Source of the DNA: Treponema sp.
GTDB lineage: Bacteria; Spirochaetota; Spirochaetia; Treponematales; Breznakiellaceae
Length of the DNA: 15,847 bases
NCBI GenBank assembly: GCA_031275535.1
Contig: JAISOR010000112.1
Span: 1-15,847 of the forward strand
Reading direction: 5' to 3'
Shown here: positions 1-8,100 of the stretch, in pieces
Numbering within the stretch: the stretch's first letter is position 1
Layout: each line of letters opens with the position of its first letter
Made by a program: the position numbers and the translations under genes
The notes under the pieces: model-generated
The model's database searches: none
What the model was told of the DNA's origin: nothing
The model's input: the letters and a program-made list of their open reading frames with translations, nothing else

Positions 1-1
1 G

Positions 2-724
2 ACGGTGGTCGTCCGAATCGATATGGCAAACCGCCTGGCCGGGCCCAGTGCGGAGCATCTATTTGGGACCGATGAGCTGGGGCGGGATCTTTTTGCCCGG
101 ATCATTTACGGGGCGCGGATATCCCTTTCCATTGGTTTTTTGGCGGAACTGGCCGCCCTGGTTCTGGGGATGCTTTTCGGCGCGGTCAGCGGATATTATG
201 GCGGAAAGATCGACAACGGCATTATGCGGGTGATGGACGTGTTTATGGCGATCCCCAGCCTGCTTTTGTCCATCGCCATGGTCACCGCCTTTGGGACCAG
301 CAGTTTTGTGCTTATCATGGCGATTGCCATTTCCGGCATCCCGAGCCTTTCCCGGGTGGTCCGGGCCCAGGTGATGGGCGTTAAGGAACAGGAATATGTC
401 GAAGCGGCCCGGGCCCTGGGGGCCAATGATCTGATCATCGTGGTAAAATATATCATCCCCAATATTATGTCCCCCATTATTGTCCAGGTGGCCCTGGATG
501 TGGCGGGCTGCATCATGACGGTCAGCTCCTTGAGTTACCTTGGCCTGGGAGTACCGCCCCCGGCCCCGGAATGGGGAGCCATCCTCAGCACCGGCCAGAC
601 CTATATCCGGGACGCGTGGAACATCACGGTGTTTCCGGGGCTGATGATCGTGGTAACCATCATCGCCCTTAACCTGGTGGGCGATGGGCTGCGGGATGCC
701 CTGGACCCGAAGATGAAACGGTAA
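2..724 (+). CDS. Dipeptide/oligopeptide ABC transporter permease, DppC/OppC type (5' truncated)
   Basis: This is one of the two inner-membrane permease subunits of a peptide-class ABC importer, which forms the translocation pore with a DppB-like partner. The reading frame is open to the window edge. The visible protein starts near the family's conserved segment FGTDELGRDLFARIIYGAR, which normally follows an N-terminal membrane helix and about 60-70 residues. The true start is therefore outside the window, and the in-frame GTG at 5 is not a credible start. Hydrophobic helices follow, then the permease EAA loop (EYVEAARALGAND, about 392-430) that contacts the ATPases. The C-terminal SYLGLGVPPPAPEWG and DGLRDALDPK motifs are typical of DppC/OppC. 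The next gene begins 10 bases downstream and encodes the matching ATPase. The substrate cannot be read from this subunit. Confidence 0.95.
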   Translation, partial: TVVVRIDMANRLAGPSAEHLFGTDELGRDLFARIIYGARISLSIGFLAELAALVLGMLFGAVSGYYGGKIDNGIMRVMDVFMAIPSLLLSIAMVTAFGTSSFVLIMAIAISGIPSLSRVVRAQVMGVKEQEYVEAARALGANDLIIVVKYIIPNIMSPIIVQVALDVAGCIMTVSSLSYLGLGVPPPAPEWGAILSTGQTYIRDAWNITVFPGLMIVVTIIALNLVGDGLRDALDPKMKR

Positions 725-734
725 GGCGGAAAAG

Positions 735-1739
735 ATGGAGACCTCCACCCAAAAAATTCTGGAAATCAGGGATCTTCGGATCCGTTACCATACCGATAAC
801 GGGATCGTTCACGCGGTAAACGGGGTAAGCCTTTCCGTTGACCCGGGGGAAACCCTGGGGCTGGTGGGCGAAACCGGGGCGGGAAAAACCACCACCGCCC
901 TGGGAATCCTGCGGCTGCTGCCGGACCAGGTGGGCCGTTTGGAGGGGGGGAGCATCTTTTTTGACGGCCAGGACATGGGTTCCTTAAACGATGAGGAACT
1001 GCGGAAGAAACGGGGGAATGAGCTGTCCATGATATTCCAGGACCCCATGACCGCCCTTAACCCGGTGCTGACCGTGGGAGATCAGATAGGCGAAGTTATC
1101 CGGGTCCATCAGGATATATCCCCGGGCCGGGCGATGGAATTGGCCGGGGAAATGCTGGAACTGGTGGGCATTCCCGCGGCGCGGCTCTATGAATACCCCC
1201 ATCAGTTTTCGGGGGGCATGAAACAGCGGGTGGTTATTGCCATCGCCCTTGCCTGCCGGCCCAAACTGCTGATCGCCGACGAGCCCACCACCGCCCTGGA
1301 CGTAACCATCCAGGCCCAGGTGCTGGAGATGATCAGCAAACTCAAGGCCGAAATAAATACCGCCATGCTTTTAATTACCCACGACCTGGGGGTAGTTGCC
1401 CATACCTGCGACAGGGTGGCCATCATGTACGCCGGGGAAATAGTCGAATACGGCTCCCTGGAACAGGTTTTCGACGCCCCCGCCCATCCCTACACCCTTG
1501 GCCTCTTTGGTTCCATCCCGGATATTAGCCGGGAACTGCGGCGGCTGACCCCCATAGAGGGGCTGATGCCGGATCCCTTTAACCTGCCCCGGGGCTGCGT
1601 TTTTGCGGAACGGTGCCGCTTTGCCGCGGGGCGCTGCGGCGAAGAAAAGCCGCCGGAGCTGGATATTGGCGGCGGACACCGGACCCGCTGCCTGTTTCCG
1701 GTAAGGGCCGGCGGTTCCGCCCCGGCGGGAGGCAATTGA
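735..1739 (+). CDS. Peptide ABC transporter ATP-binding protein, DppD/OppD type
   Basis: A cytoplasmic ATPase of 334 residues, the usual length for this family, that powers peptide uptake together with the downstream DppF-like ATPase. All nucleotide-binding motifs look intact: Walker A GETGAGKT (45-52), Q-loop FQDP (101-104), signature FSGGMKQR (158-165), Walker B LLIADE (178-183) and the H-loop histidine at 216. The C-terminal oligopeptide-transporter extension carries the usual four cysteines (288, 294, 301, 319). In some relatives these bind an iron-sulfur cluster. The ATG at 735 sits just after the permease stop, behind a weak AAGGCGG-like ribosome site. The stop TGA shares its last A with the ATG of the next gene, so translation is probably coupled. 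The imported peptide is unknown. Confidence 0.96.
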   Translation: METSTQKILEIRDLRIRYHTDNGIVHAVNGVSLSVDPGETLGLVGETGAGKTTTALGILRLLPDQVGRLEGGSIFFDGQDMGSLNDEELRKKRGNELSMIFQDPMTALNPVLTVGDQIGEVIRVHQDISPGRAMELAGEMLELVGIPAARLYEYPHQFSGGMKQRVVIAIALACRPKLLIADEPTTALDVTIQAQVLEMISKLKAEINTAMLLITHDLGVVAHTCDRVAIMYAGEIVEYGSLEQVFDAPAHPYTLGLFGSIPDISRELRRLTPIEGLMPDPFNLPRGCVFAERCRFAAGRCGEEKPPELDIGGGHRTRCLFPVRAGGSAPAGGN

Positions 1740-2770
1740 TGGAAAAGCCCGGAACGGTCCCCCTGCTGGAGGTGCGGCGCCTTAAAAAGTATTTTGATAC
1801 CCCCCAGGGCAAACTGCACGCCGTGGATGAACTGGATTTTTCCATTCCCCGGGGCGAAACCCTGGGCATTGTGGGGGAAAGCGGCTGCGGTAAAACCACC
1901 GTGGGGCGGACCATTATGCTCCTGCACCAGCCCACCGGGGGGGAGATTATCTTTGACGGCGAAAACATTACGGGGTATTCAAAAAAACAGATCAAGCCCC
2001 TGCGCCGCCGGATGCAGATCATATTCCAGGATCCCTTTTCATCCCTGAATCCCCGGATGACCGTATTTGAGGCCATTGCCCATCCCCTGGTGTTAAACGG
2101 TCTTTACAAAAACAACAACGCCGCGGAGGAGCGGGTGCTGCGCTTGATGGAGATGGTGGGCCTGTCCCGCCGGTTGATCAATACCTACCCCCATGAGCTT
2201 GACGGCGGGCGCCGCCAGCGGATCGTTATCGCCCGGGCCCTGTCGCTGGAACCGGAATTTATCGTCTGCGACGAGCCCGTTTCCGCCCTGGATGTTTCCG
2301 TGCAGGCCCAGATCTTAAACCTGCTGCAGGACCGGCAGGAAGACATGGGGCTTACGTATATGTTTATCACCCATAATCTGGCGGTGGTTAAACACCTTTC
2401 CAACCGCATTGCCGTCATGTACCTGGGGCAGATCGTCGAGACGGCCTCCTCGCGGGAGCTTTTTGCCCGGCCCCTGCACCCCTATACCCGGGCGCTCATT
2501 TCGGCCATACCGGTGGCCAATATCCACGCTGAACAAAAACGTATCTTACTCCGGGGGGAAATAAGCTCCCCCATAAATCCCCCGCAGGGCTGCCGGTTTG
2601 CCAAACGCTGCGTGTTTGCCGAACCGGGCTGCGCCGAATCCGACCCGCCCCTGGAAACGGCGGAGCCGGGGCATCAGGCCGCGTGCTTCCGCTGGCGGGA
2701 ACTGGCCGCGTATCCGGCGGAGCGTTCCGCCGGCCCTGCCCCCAAGGAGGCCGCGGATGCGGATAATTGA
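1739..2770 (+). CDS. Peptide ABC transporter ATP-binding protein, DppF/OppF type
   Basis: The second ATPase of the importer, 343 residues from the ATG at 1739. The frame stays open upstream to an ATG at 1613, but that extension lies inside dppD and has no homology-like character. The 1739 start overlaps the dppD stop by one base and places LLEVRRLKKYF where the family begins. Motifs are Walker A GESGCGKT (46-53), Q-loop FQDPFSSLNP (96-105), Walker B FIVCDE (174-179) and H-loop His212. The C-terminal cysteines are at 285, 291, 298 and 316. The signature reads LDGGRRQ (154-160) rather than the textbook LSGGQ. The serine that touches the ATP gamma-phosphate is replaced by Asp, a variant I believe occurs in other DppF/OppF proteins. 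The 3' end overlaps the next gene by 14 bases. Confidence 0.95.
   Translation: MEKPGTVPLLEVRRLKKYFDTPQGKLHAVDELDFSIPRGETLGIVGESGCGKTTVGRTIMLLHQPTGGEIIFDGENITGYSKKQIKPLRRRMQIIFQDPFSSLNPRMTVFEAIAHPLVLNGLYKNNNAAEERVLRLMEMVGLSRRLINTYPHELDGGRRQRIVIARALSLEPEFIVCDEPVSALDVSVQAQILNLLQDRQEDMGLTYMFITHNLAVVKHLSNRIAVMYLGQIVETASSRELFARPLHPYTRALISAIPVANIHAEQKRILLRGEISSPINPPQGCRFAKRCVFAEPGCAESDPPLETAEPGHQAACFRWRELAAYPAERSAGPAPKEAADADN
2744..2750 (+). promoter_or_regulatory. Ribosome binding site fixing the start of the ornithine cyclodeaminase-family gene
   Basis: A perfect AAGGAGG lies six bases before the ATG at 2757, inside the end of the upstream ATPase gene. It rules out the longer upstream in-frame extension from 2598. 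It also indicates strong translation of this enzyme from the transporter transcript. Confidence 0.85.
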
Positions 2771-3707
2771 GGGCGCCGAGATTACCCGGATCCTGGATGA
2801 AAAAAGCTGTATCGAAGTGATGAAAAAGACCCTGATCGCCCTGGAGGAGGGCCGGGGCATCCAGTTTCTGCGCACCCCCCACCAATTACCCGGCGGCGGC
2901 ATTTTTGCCTTTATGCCCGCCTGGCTGGATGGGGACTGCTTTGGCGCCAAGGTCCTGACGGTGTTTCACGGGAATCAGGCCGCCGGATATCCCTCCCACC
3001 AGGGCTTTGTGCTGCTTTTTGAGGGACGCCGCGGCAGCCCCCTGGCCCTGCTTGACGCGACTGCCATTACCCGGATCCGTACCGGGGCGGTCAGCGCGGC
3101 GGCCACGGACCTGCTGGCAAAAAAGGACGCGGGCCGCCTGGCGCTTTTGGGCTGCGGTGAGCAGGCCCATTCGCACCTGCGGGCTATCCGCCATGTCCGG
3201 GCCCTTTCGCTGGTAACGGTTTGGGACATCGATCCCTCCCGGAGCGAAGCCTTTGCCCGGTCCATGGCCGCCGAAACGGGCCTGCGGGTTGAGGCCCGGC
3301 CCGGCCCCCGGGAAGCCCTGGAGGGGGCGGACATTATCTGTACCCTTACCCCTTCCCAAACACCCATCCTGGAAGCCCCCTGGGTAGAGGCGGGGGCCCA
3401 CATCAACGCCGTGGGGGCCTGCCGGCCAAAGGACCGGGAACTGCCCTCGGCCTTGGTGGCCCGGGCCCGGGTATACGGCGATTCCCGGGACTCGGTACTC
3501 CATGAGGCGGGGGATTTCCTAATCCCCCTGGGCGAGGGCTTATTCGGGGAGGAGCATCTGCGGGGAACCATCGGCGGCCTTGCCCTGGGGCGGATACCGG
3601 GGCGGACCGACGGCGGGGACATCACCATCTTTGAAGCCCTGGGGCTTGCCGCGGAAGATATAGCCGCCGCCGGGTATGTATACGCCGCCCTTCAAGCCGC
3701 CCCATAA
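2757..3707 (+). CDS. Ornithine cyclodeaminase / mu-crystallin family NAD(P)-dependent enzyme
   Basis: A cytoplasmic enzyme of 316 residues. The family includes ornithine cyclodeaminase, archaeal alanine dehydrogenase, pyrroline-2-carboxylate and ketimine reductases, and mu-crystallin, so the exact reaction is uncertain. Visible family features are the substrate-site lysine in GAKVLTVFHGN (K65), the arginine in ITRIRTGAVSAAA (R108), and the Rossmann loop LLGCGEQAH (131-138). An Asp at the end of beta-2 (VWDID, D157) hints at NAD(H) preference. INAVGACRPKDREL (217-229) has Asp226 near the catalytic position. The C-terminal segment DGGDITIFEALGLAAED (285-301) is typical of the family. The INAVGA-RP form resembles mu-crystallin/ketimine-reductase members more than true ornithine cyclodeaminase. 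A perfect ribosome site and a 14-base overlap with the dppF-like gene place it in the transporter operon, so its substrate may arrive through that importer. Confidence 0.9.
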   Translation: MRIIEGAEITRILDEKSCIEVMKKTLIALEEGRGIQFLRTPHQLPGGGIFAFMPAWLDGDCFGAKVLTVFHGNQAAGYPSHQGFVLLFEGRRGSPLALLDATAITRIRTGAVSAAATDLLAKKDAGRLALLGCGEQAHSHLRAIRHVRALSLVTVWDIDPSRSEAFARSMAAETGLRVEARPGPREALEGADIICTLTPSQTPILEAPWVEAGAHINAVGACRPKDRELPSALVARARVYGDSRDSVLHEAGDFLIPLGEGLFGEEHLRGTIGGLALGRIPGRTDGGDITIFEALGLAAEDIAAAGYVYAALQAAP

Positions 3708-3729
3708 TCCGGCAATTGGCTTTTACCTG

Positions 3730-4356
3730 CTAGTAGGTGTTTTCGTCCATGGCCTGGAAACGGCGGCGGACCTCTTCCAAAAGGGCCAGCTCCCGGAGGA
3801 TGGTTTTTTCGTAATCCAGGGACTTATCCTCGATCCGCCCCGCTTCGTCTTCCCAGAACTGGACCCGCTTCAGGTTGATAAACCGGAAGCGCCGGTCCAG
3901 GGCCTTGGCGGCCCAGTCCCGGGCGTCCTTCCAGTAATAGAGGGCGGTGCGGAAGCAGGTTTCCGCGGTTTCCAGGCTCTCCAGGTTCTGCTCTTTCCAG
4001 GGGGCGTTGTAAAAATAGGCGTTCCGCTTGTTCCACTTGTTTCCCAGAAAAAGGTACTGTTCTATGAGTTTGAGGTTCAGGTGCATCATAAAAAGGTAGC
4101 GGTATTTTTCCCACTGAATTTCGTCCTCGATCAGGGCCAGGGCATAGAGGGGATTGGCAAAGTCCGCGTTAATCGCCTTTTCCAGCCAGTAGATGTTTTC
4201 CATGGTGTCGTCGGGGTATTGGATATAATGCAGATGGTAGAGCCTGAAATATTGCTCCTTGTACTGCACATAGTAGGCCCCTAAACCCGGCGCCGGGAGG
4301 GCCAGAAGGAAGGCCCCCAAAACCAGCGCCGCTATTTTTCGTCCCCCGTGCCTCAT
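3730..4356 (-). CDS. Uncharacterised exported protein, helical and aromatic-rich
   Basis: I do not recognise this 208-residue protein. It begins with a clear export signal: basic MRHGGRK, a hydrophobic stretch (8-20), then an Ala/Pro/Gly-rich region with likely cleavage near residue 26-27. There is no lipobox cysteine. The mature part is rich in Tyr, Trp and Phe. It looks mostly alpha-helical with amphipathic segments (for example 70-105 and 125-160), somewhat like tetratricopeptide-type repeats, and ends in a charged helix. The ATG lies seven bases after the tmk stop, with an AAGG ribosome site overlapping that stop codon, so the two genes are probably co-transcribed. It converges on the cyclodeaminase-family gene with only 22 bases between stops. 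The plus-strand frame over the same DNA (3676-4284) lacks a signal or domain and is judged a shadow. Confidence 0.75.
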   Translation of the reverse strand: MRHGGRKIAALVLGAFLLALPAPGLGAYYVQYKEQYFRLYHLHYIQYPDDTMENIYWLEKAINADFANPLYALALIEDEIQWEKYRYLFMMHLNLKLIEQYLFLGNKWNKRNAYFYNAPWKEQNLESLETAETCFRTALYYWKDARDWAAKALDRRFRFINLKRVQFWEDEAGRIEDKSLDYEKTILRELALLEEVRRRFQAMDENTY

Positions 4357-4363
4357 CCCTGCC

Positions 4364-5017
4364 TTATTCTCCGCCTTTAAGGTTCATCCCTTTTACTATC
4401 GGCAGATTTTCCAGAACCCTCCATACCGCCTCCGCCACTTCTTCCTGCGGCATGGACGCGTCTATGGAGTGGACCCGGACCCCCTGATCCGCATACCAGG
4501 GAAGCAGGGCCCCGTAGCGCTCCCGGACCGCCCTTTGAAAATCCGGATACTCGTAAATATCCCGGGAGGGCCGTTTTTCCATCCGTTTAAGGGCAAGCTC
4601 GGGATCAACATCAAAATAAAGGAGGGCCTCCGGCAGGGGAAACCCGGCGTTCAGGGCCCTGGGGAGCTCCTCCCCGCAGGTGATCCCCTGGTAGACCAGG
4701 GATGAAAGGACATAGCGGTCGGAGATCACCAGCTCCCCCCTCCGGGCCCGCCCGATTATCCCCCCCTCCCCATAGAGATGTTCATGCCGGTCCGCCGCAA
4801 AGAGCCGCGCCAGGGTCTCCCCTTGCAGGGACAGTTCCCCCCCCAGGGCTTTGCGGATCAGGACCCCTATGGGGCCGCCGGTAGGTTCGCAGGTGTTATA
4901 TAATAGAGGGAGGGACGCGCCGGGGGCGTCAAAACGCCGCCGGATCAGGGCCAGTTGGGTAGAGGTTCCGCTCCCGTCATTGCCCTCAAGGACGATAAAA
5001 TTTTGTATAATTATCAT
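4364..5017 (-). CDS. tmk: Thymidylate kinase (dTMP kinase) with an unusual P-loop
   Basis: A cytoplasmic kinase converting dTMP to dTDP in dTTP synthesis, 217 residues from the ATG at 5017. The frame extends to a TTG at 5056, but that TTG is the first part of the probable -35 box and the extra 13 residues look unrelated to the family. Family motifs are FIVLEGNDGSGTSTQ (7-21), CEPTGGPIG (43-51), the dTMP-site LFAADRHEH (72-80) and SDRYVLSSLVYQG (99-111). A LID-like basic segment covers 144-159, followed by the usual VRERY. The P-loop is odd: Gly-Thr-Ser (17-19) stands where the family has Gly-Lys-Ser/Thr, so the phosphate-binding lysine is missing at residue 18 (codon ACC, 4964-4966 on the plus strand). 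The rest of the protein looks intact, which argues against a dead gene. Confidence 0.92.
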   Translation of the reverse strand: MIIIQNFIVLEGNDGSGTSTQLALIRRRFDAPGASLPLLYNTCEPTGGPIGVLIRKALGGELSLQGETLARLFAADRHEHLYGEGGIIGRARRGELVISDRYVLSSLVYQGITCGEELPRALNAGFPLPEALLYFDVDPELALKRMEKRPSRDIYEYPDFQRAVRERYGALLPWYADQGVRVHSIDASMPQEEVAEAVWRVLENLPIVKGMNLKGGE

Positions 5018-5027
5018 AGTGATGTTT

Positions 5028-5056
5028 GTTATACCATAGGGAAGGTAGAGAGACAA
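5028..5056 (-). promoter_or_regulatory. Sigma70-type promoter of tmk, giving a near-leaderless transcript
   Basis: Reading the minus strand, TTGTCT (5056-5051) is followed by a 17-base spacer and TATAAC (5033-5028). These match the -35 consensus at 4 of 6 positions and the -10 at 5 of 6. Transcription should start at about 5020-5023, only 3-6 bases before the tmk ATG at 5017. No ribosome site precedes that ATG. This suggests leaderless or near-leaderless translation, unless another promoter further upstream is used. Confidence 0.55.
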
Positions 5057-5075
5057 TTCTGCCGATACAGATAAT
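5046..5075 (+). promoter_or_regulatory. Possible weak promoter for the tamB-bamA-skp-mutS operon
   Basis: TAGAGA (5046-5051) and GATAAT (5070-5075) are spaced by 18 bases and match the consensus at 4 and 5 of 6 positions. They lie in the 86-base divergent gap and overlap the tmk promoter on the other strand. The start site would be near 5082, giving a leader of about 20 bases before the GTG at 5104. This is a candidate only. GATACT at 5080-5085 is another possible -10 element. Confidence 0.3.
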
Positions 5076-5092
5076 GAGGGATACTCTTTTAC

Positions 5093-5097
5093 AAGGA
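5093..5097 (+). promoter_or_regulatory. Ribosome binding site supporting the GTG start of tamB
   Basis: AAGGA ends six bases before the GTG at 5104. The nearby ATG at 5100 is in another frame and meets a stop after three codons, so the GTG is the better start. Confidence 0.65.
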
Positions 5098-5103
5098 TAA
5101 TGG

Positions 5104-8100
5104 GTGATTAGGATCTCGAAAAAAGAAACCGGTACGATCAAAAAAGAAAGGGTTTACCGTATAGTTCGTTTTAGTATACAACTTCTCGTCTTCCTGGTCC
5201 TGGTTGCCCTAACCACCCTGCTGCTGCGGCCCCTGCAGCTCACCATGCAGAGCCGGATGACCGAACTCCGGGACTGGCTGCTGGCCCGGGCCGAAGCGGT
5301 TATTGACCGGAAAATAGAATACGGGGCCATGGGGCCCTCCATCTTCGGCACGCTGGATATCCGGAATATCCGAATCTATGGGGACGGGGAGGCCCTGCTT
5401 ACCATCGCCCGGTTTCGGCTTTCCTATTCCCTCTGGGATCTTCTCCGGGGGCGGCTCCCGGAGGCCCTCCGCTCCATCCGGCTCGACCGGCCCGTCCTTA
5501 CCCTGGACCCGGAACGGGACGCCGATTTGCGGGCCCTCTTCTCCCCCTCGGGCGGGGCCGGGCAGGACCTCCCGCCCCTGCCGGAAAACTTCCGGCTGAG
5601 GATCCGGAACGGCGCGGCCGCCATCAACACCAATGGAAATTACTTCCGTTCCGAAGGAATCGCCTTTGACGGTTCTATCCGGGGCGGACGCATCGTCTTT
5701 CAGGGCCGCTTGAACGCCGAGACCTCCCTGGCCGGTCTGCCGGGGCCCATGGTAACCCGCATGTCCGGCCGCGTTGCGGGGGAATTGTCCTCCGACTTCA
5801 GGAGCGGGAACCTCAATATGAGTATTCCCTCCCTACAGGGGGACCGTTTTAGATTGAACCCCCTGACCTTTAACCTAAGCCTGGGGGAAAACCGGCTTGA
5901 ACTCAGGAAGATAAACGATCTCCTGCCCTTTGATTTCTATGTCAGTTACGAGTTTGATTCGGACCGGATCTCCGCATCCTTCAGGGCCGAAGATTTCCGG
6001 ATCCGGGATCTCTTGTCCTTTACCGGGCCCTGGCGGGCCTATAATCCCTGGCTTGCGGCGCAGGCCTCGGGATCCGCGTCCTTCCGCAGCTCGCCGGAAG
6101 AGGGACGCTCCTATGGGCTCGATCTTTCCGGCCTCATACCCTCCCCATCCGCGGGGACCATCTCTTTTGCCGTCGCCGGCCGGGGCGATGGGGAGTATAT
6201 CGGGTTTGAACGGTTTTATTTTCAGTTTCCCCAGGGGGAGTTTCGTTTTTCCGGCGGCGTGGGGCTTAATCCCCTGGCGCCAAACGGGGTTGTTTCCCTT
6301 TCCAATCTCAGCCTTACCGGGGACGGAATGGCGGACGCCAAACTGAGCATCAACACCTCGGGCCGGTCCATTAACCTGTTCGGGGAAAACGTCTCCCTGG
6401 GGCCGGTGTTTTTATCCGCCCTGAACGGGGACATCCAAATGGAGGATGACGGGTTTACCTTTGCCCTTTCGGCCCTGCGGTTTCGGGACATTGAATCCTA
6501 TGAGAATGTCCGCCTTAGTTCCCTTTCCCTGGATGGTTCCTTTGATACTAATCCCCGCCATTTACAGGGAAGCCTCTCCCTGGACGCCTTTTCCCTGGCG
6601 GATATGCTGGACATGACCCGCCCCTTTGTTTCCTCCCGGGAACTGCCCTTTTTTATCACCGGCATTGTTGAGGATCTGGCCATTACCACGGAGGTATTTG
6701 TCAATACCGATTTTGAGCATATCCTGTATAACGCGCCCCAGATGGTCATAGCCTACGAGGGGGGGCGGAATCTCTTTGCCCTCCTTTCCGTATCCGGTAC
6801 GGACCGGCGTTTTGAGTTGAACGAAGGCCGGATCGTCTGGGAAGAAGGGGGGGCGGAAGCCTCGGGGTATGCGGATTTTTCAAACCTCAATGACATATCC
6901 TTTTCCCTCAGGACCGCGTACAAGGATCTGTCCTATTATCTGGAGGGGGTGGTCCTGGACCGGCGGTCCCTGAGCGTCCAGGGTTCCTACGGCCTCCAGG
7001 CCTATATCAGTACCACCGATCTGGGCGGATATTCGGGCTATATCGAGGCCTCGGCCATTCCGGTTCCCTTTCGGAACCAGTTTGCCCGGTTAAGCCTGCT
7101 CACGTCCCTGCGCTACGATTCCCCGGATTTTTGGTCCCTGGATATTGAGAATCTGGAGATCCAGGATCTGGCGATTCCCGCTTCGCCGGTAACTTCCATG
7201 CGTATATCCGGCGGGATAAACCAGGACGGGGCCGCCTTCCCCCGGATCTTCTTCGATGACGGCAGGGGGATCCTTTCCGGCCAGGCCGAGGCGTCCTGGG
7301 GCCGGGGCTTTACCAATCCCTCGGGTCTTATCACCATCAGCGACCAGGAGGGGATCGAAAATTACCGGATCCAGGGGACCTATCATGGAGGGTATTTGGA
7401 TGTTTTTGCCGAGGGTTCCCAGCTCCAGTTAAGCCGGTGGATACAGAATGCCCATAACGCCCTTGCATCGGGGAACATGCGCCTTATCTGGCATTCCCCG
7501 GGCTCATATTCCGTGTCCATGAACATCACCAGCCTTTCCGCCAGGAACGGCGACACCCGGATAGGGCTTTCGACGGCCCTTTCCCTGGACGAGAAAGAAT
7601 TCCGTATCTATGAACTGCGGATGAATTACGGGGGCCTCATAGGGGAAATAAGCTCCTTTAAGCTGGATCGCCAGGACGCCTCCGCCGAAACCGAAGCGCG
7701 GCTCCGGGGTACCGCCATGGGCAGGGATGTGGATGTATCCTTTGATATGGAAGTCAAGTTCAATCCCTTTGATTCATGGTTTGATATACGGCGCGCCATA
7801 GAATCCTTCGAGGGGATTCTGAATATCCGGAATGTCCGTTTGGATACCATTCAATCCCGGGAACCCTTTAATTTTGTCTTTTCCCGGGCCGAATCTTTGA
7901 TAGCCCTTTCCGGCGGCCCCGGGAACATGCTCCGGTTCCGAATTTCCGGCGAAGGGGATTTTTACGCCGCCTTTTCCAGTCCCTCCCCCATCCGGGGGGC
8001 CGTGATTGGGAGCATCAATACAAAAACCATAGACGCCCAGGCTTCTAATTTATATGTCGATATGGCGTCCCTCTGGCGTTTTATCCCCAGAAAGGATATT

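Noticed and set aside
59..748. 229-codon minus-strand open frame opposite the permease gene
   Set aside because: Low-complexity His/Gly/Asp-rich translation, fully antisense to a clear DppC/OppC permease.
1613..1738. Upstream ATG extension of the DppF-like gene
   Set aside because: It lies wholly inside the dppD-like gene, reads as Arg/Gly/Pro-rich shadow sequence, and the start at 1739 fits the family and the stop-start overlap.
3708..3729. Possible bidirectional terminator between the convergent stops
   Set aside because: Only 22 bases. GGCAATTGGC has a palindromic CAATTG core but no stable stem followed by a T-run.
3676..4284. 202-codon plus-strand open frame opposite the exported protein and running out of the cyclodeaminase gene
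   Set aside because: No signal peptide, domain or ribosome site. The minus-strand frame has a signal peptide and sits in a tight operon with tmk.
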